In this document: piece after piece, positions 16,574 through 24,667 of the stretch
Layout of the letters: each line of letters starts with the position of its first letter
Numbering within the stretch: the first letter of the stretch is position 1
Made by a program: the position numbers and the translations under genes
Notes under the pieces: model-generated
Told to the model about the DNA's origin: nothing
The model's database searches: none
What the model saw: the letters and a program-made list of their open reading frames with translations, nothing else
Assembly: GCA_963575745.1 (NCBI GenBank)
Contig: CAUYUJ010014564.1
Span: 138,501-202,500, forward strand
DNA length: 64,000 nucleotides
Direction: 5' to 3'
Source: Prorocentrum cordatum
Lineage: Eukaryota > Sar > Dinophyceae > Prorocentrales > Prorocentraceae

Positions 16574-18467
16574 TATTACATCATCAGATATGCTCGGAGA
16601 CGAGAGCTATTCCCTAGACAGTGATGAATATGGTCCTTACGTTGAACTATGTTTTACATCAGAAATGTCAAAAATAGTGTTGGATCAGACCCAACTTGCA
16701 CAGCTCGATACCGATATGGTCGCAACGATGAGAGTATATGTATCCAATGCTGCTAAACGTGCTGTGGTTGTCAAAGAAGACGACCTACTGACCAAAGCCG
16801 ACATAGCAGCACATCCAAAGGAGGTTAGTGAAGCCTTATATACTGAGCTCAAGATCTGGATTGATAACCGATGCTTTGAGATGTACGACTTATCCAAAGC
16901 TTCCAACATCATGACATCCAGATATGTATACAAGTGGAAGTTCGTAAAGATGGGCACCGAGAACGTTAAAACCATTCGTCTCAGATTGGTCCTTCGTGGA
17001 TTTATGGATACTGAGGCCTTTGATGTGGAAACATTCTCGGGAACCGCCCGAAGGCAGTCTCAACGACTCTTGGCAAGTGAAGCGGCATGTCATCCAGAGT
17101 GGATCTTAGCATCCATGGATATCGATAAGGCGTTCCTAAAAGGTTTGACCTACGAGGAACTTGCCCATGCCACTGGCGAGGAAACTCGCATGGTCTGCTT
17201 TGCTCTTCCACCAGGAAGCGCTCAGGTACTTCGCACCCTACCCGGCTTCTCATCCTACGACGAAAGTCGACGCTGTCTTAGGTGCCTCAAACCAGGAACG
17301 GGTACTAAGGACGCCCCAAGAGCGTTCTCTCTCAAACTTCGTACGACCAATCCTGAATTTGAATTCAGCCAAGATCTTCTGACTGCACAACATGTCGATG
17401 ACATTAATATGACAGGTCTAGAGAAAAATATCGACGACTATGTACAACGTGTCGAAAAGGTGTTTGGCAAATGCAAGCTCAACAAGCACACATATACGAA
17501 CTGTGCCGTCCGCTACACTAAGAATGATCAGGGAGATGTGATCATGGACCAGGACGAGTATATCAAACACCTACGTCCTATCACACATCCAGAACTTACA
17601 GGAGCGGCGGCCGACGCCAAAGCCACGAAACTTATTACCGACATGTTCGTCAGCCTGCGAGGAGCCCTCGCCTATGCCCTTCTTACTCAAATCTGGCTTA
17701 TGGTATATGTGGTCTCTCTTCAGAAAATTCAAGAGCCCACCAATTTACAAGTCAGACGTTTGAATGCTGTCACGCGAAAGCTGATCAGCAGTCCGAAACG
17801 TATCACCTTCCCTCGGATGAAGCCGACGAATGAAGTCGACATCCATAGCGATTCGGGATATCGGAAGCTTACCGGAGAGGAGGATGACGAGACCAAGGGC
17901 TACGGCATACGCGGGGCCAACGTACTACGGCGAGGAAACTCGCCTCAAGGCAAGTCCGTCGTTCACCTCTGTGACGGACTATGCAAATCACACCGATTAC
18001 AGGTGAGGTCCAGTTATGCTGCGGAGGCACTTGCAGCCGCACATAACCTTGATGAGTGTTACCCTACGCTCATTACTCTCCATGAGCTTAAGGCAGGGGC
18101 CTTGACTCCACGACAACTACGAGATATGCGTGAAGTTGGAGGCCTTGCTATCAAAGTCTCTCTGACCATAGACGCTGAGTCCGTCTACAAATCTTTATCA
18201 AGCAGGGATCTCAAAATACCCACAGAACGGACTCTGCTTGGACATATCAGTTGGATACGTGAGCTTATGGATATAGGTATAGTACATAATGTGCAATGGT
18301 GTGATACTAGGGATATGACCGCAGATGGGCATACAAAGGGAAGCATCGATCGGGAACTGCTTCTGGAAGTGATGTCAGGCACTCAGTCATTTAAGTATGA
18401 CGTGAAGCAATTTGTCCCCTTTCGGGGTCCCGAGGACAGAGACAAACCTAAGTTTAATCAATTTTAG
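16494..18467 (+). CDS. Copia reverse transcriptase and RNase H
   Basis: 657 codons. The N-terminal palm carries SMDIDKAFLKG (catalytic D209), LKPGTGTKDAPRAF in place of the copia YGLKQAP helix, and HVDD (300-303) as the active-site box where copia has YVDD. A thumb region follows, then RNase H with HSDSGY (D453), AAEALAA (E511), TIDAES (D560) and CDTRDMTADGHTKGS. These match dinoflagellate copia relatives closely and all acidic residues are kept, so the enzyme could be active. The frame change from the preceding fragment lies in the 16494-16573 overlap, which contains a run of five T (16540 region). Hairpins at 17176 and 17930 sit in it. Confidence 0.93.
   Translation: MIISIASQQLCCLTNAFLVSAFADEDDITSSDMLGDESYSLDSDEYGPYVELCFTSEMSKIVLDQTQLAQLDTDMVATMRVYVSNAAKRAVVVKEDDLLTKADIAAHPKEVSEALYTELKIWIDNRCFEMYDLSKASNIMTSRYVYKWKFVKMGTENVKTIRLRLVLRGFMDTEAFDVETFSGTARRQSQRLLASEAACHPEWILASMDIDKAFLKGLTYEELAHATGEETRMVCFALPPGSAQVLRTLPGFSSYDESRRCLRCLKPGTGTKDAPRAFSLKLRTTNPEFEFSQDLLTAQHVDDINMTGLEKNIDDYVQRVEKVFGKCKLNKHTYTNCAVRYTKNDQGDVIMDQDEYIKHLRPITHPELTGAAADAKATKLITDMFVSLRGALAYALLTQIWLMVYVVSLQKIQEPTNLQVRRLNAVTRKLISSPKRITFPRMKPTNEVDIHSDSGYRKLTGEEDDETKGYGIRGANVLRRGNSPQGKSVVHLCDGLCKSHRLQVRSSYAAEALAAAHNLDECYPTLITLHELKAGALTPRQLRDMREVGGLAIKVSLTIDAESVYKSLSSRDLKIPTERTLLGHISWIRELMDIGIVHNVQWCDTRDMTADGHTKGSIDRELLLEVMSGTQSFKYDVKQFVPFRGPEDRDKPKFNQF
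17176..17190 (+). repeat. GNRA hairpin inside the RT palm, third frame
   Basis: GCGAG-GAAA-CTCGC followed by A. It is translated Gly-Glu-Glu-Thr-Arg. It sits just after the first catalytic Asp block, in otherwise conserved RT sequence. Confidence 0.75.
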
Positions 18468-18598
18468 TCTGTCCTTGTTGCCCTCGTGGTCCAGTTTGCC
18501 AGCACGGGCGCCTACTATAAAGGCGCCCCTCTAGTTGCTCGGAAACGAGCCTCATATTTCACGCCTGGCAACGAGCCGGCTTCATACAACTCAGGCTC
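18468..18598 (+). other. 3' untranslated region of the retrotransposon
   Basis: It contains a 7-bp stem (GGGCGCC 18506-18512, GGCGCCC 18522-18528) whose loop reads TACTATAAA. An intact GNRA hairpin follows at 18537 and a mismatched relative at about 18563. No purine-rich tract precedes the LTR. Confidence 0.6.
18537..18551 (+). repeat. GNRA hairpin in non-coding 3' region
   Basis: GCTCG-GAAA-CGAGC-C, 70 bases after the RT stop codon. It is a non-coding copy of the word found in coding sequence at 5428 and 12995. Confidence 0.88.
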
Positions 18599-18732
18599 TG
18601 CTGGAAAGATCATTACATCGATCTTATCCTATCTTACCCATCCACCCCTCATACTGTACCCTCACAGCAGAGCGATGGATGCTATTTGCCAGGCTATATG
18701 CCCTATTTGAGTTACCAGGCTCACTTTCGACT
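18599..18732 (+). repeat. Right LTR (134 bp)
   Basis: Identical to 3329-3462. It is followed directly by GGAGGGCCCTCTTGGG of the minisatellite family, with no duplication of the left flank. Confidence 0.9.
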
Positions 18733-18889
18733 GGAGGGCCCTCTTGGGCCCTTCTTGGGGCCTCTCTTGGGTCCCTCTGGGAGCCCTCTTGGTGCCGCCC
18801 TGGGGCCTTCTCGGGGCCTTCTTGGAGCCTTTCTGGTGCTCTTTAAGTGGGCCCTGGGAGGTGTCACTTTCACGGGCGCTGAAAGTGAC
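18733..18889 (+). repeat. GGGCCCTCTTGGG minisatellite and right flanking direct repeat
   Basis: About six degenerate units abut the right LTR. Positions 18811-18889 match 3124-3200 on the other side of the retrotransposon. Confidence 0.7.
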
Positions 18890-21559
18890 TCGTAGCGCTG
18901 CCCGTGGCCGGGGCATTGTGCAGCGCATCCCTCGTCGAACGTATTTTGTCGGACGCGTGGTCGAATTCCGCCAGTTGGGTCGAGATGGTGGTCAAGCGGT
19001 TCGGTTGCAATGTAGCCATGCGGATCTGAGCTTGCCATTTCTTGCCATTTTGGCGGGGATCGCAGGAGCGTTTGTGTTGTGATCAACTGTGCTCGATATA
19101 TCCAGCGGCAGCGTTTCATCCCAATATATTATTTTAAAAGTCAGCAGGGGCCAAATTGCTGATGTGAAGCAACGTAGGTCTCGTATCCATGCGCGAACGC
19201 CATCGAGCTGCTCGCCAGCCTCGAGGTTTCCATGGCGGCGCAAATTGAAGAGTGCTGGCTTGTGGCCGAGTTTCTCCAGCCCCTTCCGCCCAAGGCGCGG
19301 CCCGCTTACTCGGCTGCGCCGGCTGACCATGTCGGTGGCGCATCCAGGCGCGAGCCTTCTGCGAAGGGTGCGAAGCGGCCTCCTTCCGCGCGGCCCGAGG
19401 GCCGTCCGAGGGCAGCGAGAACGGGTGATGATGGCGCGGGCAAGGGGAAGGACGATGCGAGCAGTGGCAGAGTTGCGAAGAGGGCCAGCAGCTGGGCGCC
19501 TTATGACCAACGAGAGTCTCGGAGGTGCCCTGTTGAGAACCCGACGCAGTGGGGGGCCCCGCAGATCTCGGGGGCAGCCTTGTCTGGATGCACGCCGACG
19601 CTGCGCCCTGCAGCAGCCCAGGATTTTCGGGATACCCCGCGGCGCTCTGATGCCGAGGCGCCAAGGCACCAAACTAGGCGCGGGCGCGACGCCGCGGAGC
19701 AACGGACCGCGGATTCTTCCACCCCTTGGCAGGACAGTGCCAGTGACTGGGTGTCATCATGGACGTGGAGCTTGGATGGCTGGAACAACGACAGCTGGGA
19801 CTCGCGTGGCCGCTGGTGAGGGTGGTGAGACGAGAACGAGGAGGTGGCCAGCGACGATGTCGCCAGGCCCCCCTTCGAGTTCTCGGCGGCGACCGCTTGG
19901 GGCGGTTGAGCCGCGGCGAGGCAAGGGTGCGATGCATCTGCGTCGAATGCGCGGCGAGCCAGTCTGGGGCCAGACTGCCAGGCGCCGCGAGCGCCGACGC
20001 TTTGACTAACGCTGCGGGGCGTTGTCTAAGACAGGAACGCCCGCCTGTGCTCGTGGATCACGCCTGGCCGGCCGCGGGGGGGGTCGTTTTAGGCGACCCC
20101 CCAGGCCCATTTAGCCCCCCGCGGCGATGCTTCCGTAGCTGTGCGTGTTGGCTCTGTTTGGAACGGGCAGCGCCGCGCCCGCCGCGCGCGCGCGCCCTCC
20201 CCGGGCGCGCCCTCTCGGCCAGCCGGCCCTTTCTTATCCATAGGGTCAACCTAACCTTAACGGGCACGCGCACCGCGCTCATGGCGTGGGGGGTTACACC
20301 CCCGACTTCACATCCCCCGAGGATAACCTGAGCGAGAGACTTCAAGGATCTGGTGAAGAACGACCTATCAACATGGTTGAAGATATGCCAATGCCACCGA
20401 AGTGCTGTCAACATACTCACAGCATACCCTGTGCAGCGATGAAGTTTGCCAGGCGGTGCGACTCCACCATTGCAGTGGTCGCGCCCCCAGCTGCGGGCAT
20501 GAGACCGGCCGTGGTTAGATCTGGTCGGCTTGGAATTGCAGCAGGGCCCCACATCACGTCGCAGTCTGAGCGGGCGATTCGCTCTGCCATGTCAATCACG
20601 CAATGGACAGACTGGAGTGCATATGCCCACAAGGGGTGGTGCGCCAGGCCAGTTGGAGCACGCCATCCGATCGAGTCTCTTGCGCGACGCTGCCAGATGC
20701 GCACATGCCTTGGGCAGCGCGCGCACAACTTCGCTTGCAACTGTGGGTCGCTGTGGGATGTTCAGAGCAAAGTTCGCTGGTCAGTCCGAGTCTAAGGGTG
20801 GCGGCCTCCGCGCTCTCCCGCTGTGTTGCGTGGCGGGGAGTGTTCGGTCGCATCGCCCACCTCCCGGCCCCCTGGGCCCGATTGCTCGTCAGCGAGACAA
20901 TCTCGACTTGAATGAGAAGAAGGCAATGAATCAGAACGACGATAGCGCGTGCCAGGGTACCGGAGTTGTTATTACTACCGCAAGTAGGATAGCCACCACT
21001 GACCATTGGACTTATGAGTGTGGGCGAGAGCACCAAGGCTCGTACGAGTGCTCCTCCGAACGAACCTCCTGACGCCGGCCAAGAGTGGCTGTCCCGTCCC
21101 AGGCGCGCGGCTGGCTTCCACAGGGACCATTTGCATCAGCCGCGTGCGTGAGCCAGGCAGCATCGTCGCCGACGCCTCCGACTTGCCCCTGTGAGGGAAG
21201 GTTCGCTAGGCCGTGCCTTCGGGTGGACGGGCGATATTGCGTTTGTGGCAGTTCCTCAACAGCGTTCTCGGCCTTCCTGGCAGACGGAACCGAGCGAGCC
21301 AAGGAACGCGCGAAACAAGGCCACTCGCTCATCAAGCGGCAAACGGATTGTAGACGACGTCAGCGACGACATCTGTTACAACTTTTCAGGATTGGGTACG
21401 AGGGGGGCACCTGGTGCAGATGGTCGCAATTTCCATCAGCCGCGCCCACGAGCTCCCAGACAGAGATCGCCTGGCCGAGGCAGTCGCGGCTGGAACCATC
21501 GCTGGGCTTCGAGCGGCGCTCCCCGCATCGGTCTACCAGGCCACCAACGTAGAGCAATC
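18890..21559. other. Unrecognised GC-rich stretch with uncertain ORFs
   Basis: Overlapping frames are open in several phases because the DNA is GC-rich. The plus frame 19232-19819 (195 codons, Arg/Ala-rich, ending in a Trp/Ser/Asp-rich tail) has normal-looking composition but no known domain. Given the Pol relic downstream, this may be the decayed front of a second retroelement. Confidence 0.35.
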
Positions 21560-22103
21560 AATCACCGAGGCTTCCACTTGGAGCACTGGCGCGGACCTTT
21601 GCGAGCTCTGCGGGGGAGAAGCCCGCGCTCCGCAGATCGCCATCCGCCTGCGCGCAGGGACCGGCGGTAGCTTTGACCTGGTGACTATCTGCGACTTGGG
21701 CGTCCATGCGGAGGCGCAGCGTTTCTTCGGGCATCTCGGCCCAATCATGTCCGCGTCGTGGTCATGGCGCCCTCTTGCCTCAGCGCGGGACCCCCTTAGT
21801 AGCGGCCTCAGCCGCGGGATCAAGTACGGGGCCTGGGCGGGCCAGTCTGGGGAGGCTTCCGCGCGCGCCATCTTCTGTGGCCAGGCGTCGATCTCCCAGA
21901 TCCAGGACTGTATGTATTTCTTTATGGAGCAGTGCCGCCTTGGGGCTGAAGGCCCTCGAGGCTTCCTGGTCGAGAAGCGTTTCCTGGCCCTCGCCAACTC
22001 ACTTCAGCTTCTGGCGCCTTTCAGAAACTTGACGTGCATCAGGAACCGCGACCGCGAAGTCAACTGGGGCCGTTGCCGACGCGCTGCTGCGCTGCAGGTG
22101 TAG
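21560..22103 (+). pseudogene. Relic of a second copia-like Pol (methyltransferase-like region)
   Basis: The open frame 21414-22103 contains DLCELCGGEA, then a CDLG strand, FCGQASI and a segment ending in ANSLQLLAPFRNLTC. These align in order with ELCGGEGG, VDLGD, YCGKIA and the later KPT-TN-LKPFERLKC stretch of the intact element (its residues about 452-650). The stretch that should hold QPSC is degenerate, and integrase and RT do not follow. Sequence divergence is large, so it is not a recent copy of the same element. Confidence 0.6.
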
Positions 22104-23371
22104 GCCTGGTGCCTGGCTGAGCGGCATTGCAACTATTGTGGCTGCGGTGGAAAGCTGGCCAGCCCTTATGACTGAGCTCTACCTAGCCACAGGTTCTCGA
22201 GTCAGCCTCGATGCACTACGAGAGCTTGAACGCTCGGAGGCTGCTGAGCATCCGTCGCCACCGGCGTGAACGGCTACCCCTGCATCAGCAGGCAAGTCTC
22301 GAATCCTGCCGAAGCAATCGGGGCCATCAGCCCTAGCGTTTGGAAGTCAAACTCGTGCTGATGCCTCGCTGCCGGACATGCAACCGACGCACGAACTTCC
22401 AAGATGTGCCTGGGCCCACGACGTATCCATGGTATCCCAGGGACGAGTACAGTGCCACCGGAAGTGGCGTCACTGCGCGCATGCTCACTGCGCGCATGCC
22501 CGGGCTGCGCGCGCGACCCGGCGGGTTGGAAAAACGCGCTGCGGTTGGACAGGTCTGGCTTTTTTTTCCGGCTTTTTGTGCTCCGCCAGAGATGCACGAT
22601 CGCCCGCGCAATCCTTGCTCGAATCCGATGTTTTTTTGCCGTCGCGTTCACGTCGGAAACTGGGACATATACATTACCAGTGGCGGGTTGTCTTTTCAAT
22701 CCTACGACTTTTTAAGGGTGAGGGACGACGTCGGAGTGGTGTGGTGTATACTTTTCCCTCGTTTTCCAAGGGAAACAACGAAACATGTATACACCAGGAT
22801 CCCGTATACACCAGAATCCGCGTTCCTGTGCGAATTTCCGCGCAAGGTCGGGAAAAACATCGGTGTATAGAGATCGTTTCCCTATCAAGCGCCAGCGCGA
22901 ACGCACATGTCCGAGAAGGTCATAGGTATTGCACTTCCGTTGTTCATTCCCATCATCTGCCCGCGTCTCTCGCTACCCCCCCTGCAATTCCAGTACATGT
23001 TCCCTTTCTTTCTCCACCTTTCGTCGTCACCCCTCTCGCCGACGTCGCTGTCGCCGTCGCTGCCGTCGCTGCCGCCGCCGCGCCGCGGTCGGTTCCTTTG
23101 GTCGGCTCCGCTGCTCGGGCGCCGCGCAGGGCCTGCCCGAGACCGCGCGGGAGGCCGCGCTCGGGTCCATGCTGGTCGGCGGCCTGGTCCCGTGCGGCCC
23201 CCTCCCGGAGGGCTCCACCTCGGGGGGGGGAGGGGGTTCGAGTCGAGGCGCGGACCGCAGGCCGGCGGGCGACAGCCCCGACGGCCAGGGGCAACACCAC
23301 GGGGCCCACCGATTGCCGATGTGAGCCCGGAGGCCCACCTTGCCCGGGGGACGCGGGGCATCGCTGTCGGG
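22104..23371. other. No gene recognised
   Basis: Positions 22730-22870 contain GTATACACCAG twice and GGTGTATA in related forms around a TTTCCCT/AGGGAAA stem. Positions 23040-23300 are GC-rich with CGC/GTC runs that open every frame. Confidence 0.4.
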
Positions 23372-23468
23372 CCCGATGGCCGATCCGTCGGCGACGTGTC
23401 GCCGCGTCCAGCTCGATGTGTCCCCCCTGAGCTGGTCAGCCGGCCCCCCCTATCGTTGCCCCTCACAA
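23372..23468 (+). repeat. Partial copy of the 62.6-kb fold-back repeat
   Basis: The segment containing GATGTGTCCCCCCTGAGC and CCCCCCCTATCGTTGCCC resembles about 62762-62861 over roughly 95 bases. The opposite arm was not seen here. Confidence 0.55.
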
Positions 23469-23888
23469 GGGGTGTCGCCCGAACAATTTGTGATTCTCTC
23501 TGGCTCACAGGGGTGCGGGGGATGCTTCGTGGCTGGCCCAGGCAGGTTCGAGTGTTAAGGTTTTGGGACGTGCGTCTGCTGTCTGGCTCCCTTTGGGGCC
23601 GCGTCGGGATGCTGTCTCTCGTTGCCACGGCCAGATCTGCTTCGGGCTTCTGGTCGGAGCGCAAGCGGGGCCCGCTGGGGCCCCCACCAGGGCCCCCTCC
23701 CTCGTGCCGACGCTCGAGGCAGGTGCTTCAGAGTTGCGGACGACGATCAATGGAGAGGAACCATAAATGATCCCCAGATGTCTAAAACACGTTTTAAACA
23801 TGCCTTAACTACATGCCAAACCATGTTAGAAGCATTTTTAGAACAGTTTGCGACATGTCAAAAACATGTAGTATTCAGTGATAGGGTT

Positions 23889-24101
23889 GTTAGGAGCGTG
23901 TTTCTTTGTTGCTTTGGGCATAATGGGCATTATAGCCCGCCGCCCCTTCCCCCTATAACGTAACGCCCCTCCCCCCCCAGTGCGCTCCGGGCACTGCCGC
24001 CGTGCGCGCACTGCGGGGGGGAGGCGTTACATTATACCCCCCCCTGGCCCCCCCTCCTATAATGCCCACTATCGCCGAAAACAAAGAAGCGCGCGCTAGG
24101 G
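23889..24101. mobile_element. Fold-back element, about 210 bp
   Basis: Inverted arms of roughly 90-95 bases meet near 23995. The left arm carries TTTCTTTGTT, GGGCATTATAG, ACGTAACGCCCCTCCC and CAGTGCGC. The right arm carries their complements GCGCACTG, GGGAGGCGTTAC, CTATAATGCCC and AACAAAGAA. It has no coding capacity. It could be a non-autonomous DNA transposon or a hairpin-forming satellite. Confidence 0.7.
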
Positions 24102-24516
24102 TGTCCACTGTCACGGCATCCACAACTTCAGAGGGCCGAGGTCTGGGCGAGACGAACGTGGGCGGCGGCCGACCTCAGATCAGATCCTGTCCACTTCGCT
24201 CTAAGCTCAGGAGGGCAACATAGGCACAGACACAAATCATCGCCGATTCCCAGGAACACGTGTGAACATTTTGGCAGGTGGAGGGGAAGGCGAAAGTCAA
24301 GAACATGTGCGTACGCATGGGGCATCCTGGGATTTGTGTCCATCTAGTTGTGTGTCCCTGGGCCCCCTCATAAGCAGGGATTTCTGTCGGTCTTGTTGGG
24401 GCACCAGGTCCGTTTGTGATGAGATTTGCTTGCCTAGCCGCCACCGCTGGGAGCATCGCTCGCTTTCCCAACCGCGGCCGCTTGCACTTTTGGGTGGCGT
24501 GTACTGCTTGGCTTAA

Positions 24517-24667
24517 GTCGGGCATGTCCCCTCTACAGGAGGAGTATTCAAAAATAGTCAAACAATAGTCTGGGGACGATTGTTTGAGCATTGTTGATCA
24601 TTTTGTTGTACTCTTTGAGTATTTTTCAATTTCGGCCAAAATCCGCCTGCAGGGGGACATGCCCGAC
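24517..24667 (+). mobile_element. Short TIR element, copy A (151 bp)
   Basis: It begins GTCGGGCATGTCCCCTCTACAGG-like and ends with the complement CCTGCAGGGGGACATGCCCGAC-like. The interior is AT-richer than its surroundings and includes ATAGTCTGGGGACGATT. Related copies are at 59643, 61632 and 61943. Confidence 0.8.

Larger units (their letters stand above)
3679..18551 (+). repeat. Dispersed GNRA-tetraloop hairpin family (35 copies)
   Basis: Consensus GCNNG-GNRA-CNNGC-C, 15 nt, always on the element plus strand. Starts: 3679, 3718, 4552, 4635, 5101, 5428, 5575, 6142, 6359, 6842, 7070, 7646, 7727, 8334, 8870, 9131, 9371, 9549, 9959, 10451, 10532, 11021, 11054, 11589, 11678, 12121, 12737, 12995, 14090, 14600, 15924, 16330, 17176, 17930, 18537. 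The middle pairs read TC, GG, CT, TG, AG, GA, CG, AC, GC or GT, always with the complementary partner; 4552 and 12121 use a G-T wobble. Loops are mostly GAAA; also GCAA (3679, 4635, 9549, 11589, 12121), GAGA (6359, 8334), GTAA (11021), GGAA (9959) and GACA (10451). The 3' base is not C at 5101, 10532, 11054 and 17176. The copy at 6842 has the outer pairs altered and no CC. In the commonest frame it encodes x-Gly-Asn-x-Pro. Confidence 0.92.
3329..18732 (+). mobile_element. Ty1/copia-type LTR retrotransposon, about 15.4 kb
   Basis: Identical 134-bp terminal repeats bound the element, and a primer-binding-like site follows the left one. Domain order is Gag, CCHC knuckle, Tpt1/KptA-like, RING-H2, retropepsin, methyltransferase-like, integrase, RT, RNase H. 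Integrase before RT is the copia order. Coding is divided by two in-frame TGA codons (4607, 12048) and three frame changes (about 6190, 16055, 16550). Identical LTRs suggest recent insertion, yet no target-site duplication is seen: the flanks are CTATG on the left and GGAGG on the right. There is no clear polypurine tract before the right LTR. Its 15-kb length is very large for copia. Confidence 0.93.

Noticed and set aside
3679-18551. Conserved x-Gly-Asn-x-Pro peptide motif as the explanation of the repeats
   Set aside because: Seven or more copies are read in other frames or are non-coding while keeping the stem, so the peptide is secondary.
3679-18551. CRISPR array or group I/II intron pieces as the origin of the hairpins
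   Set aside because: Spacing is irregular, no repeat-spacer units exist, and ORFs continue through the hairpins with no intron domains.
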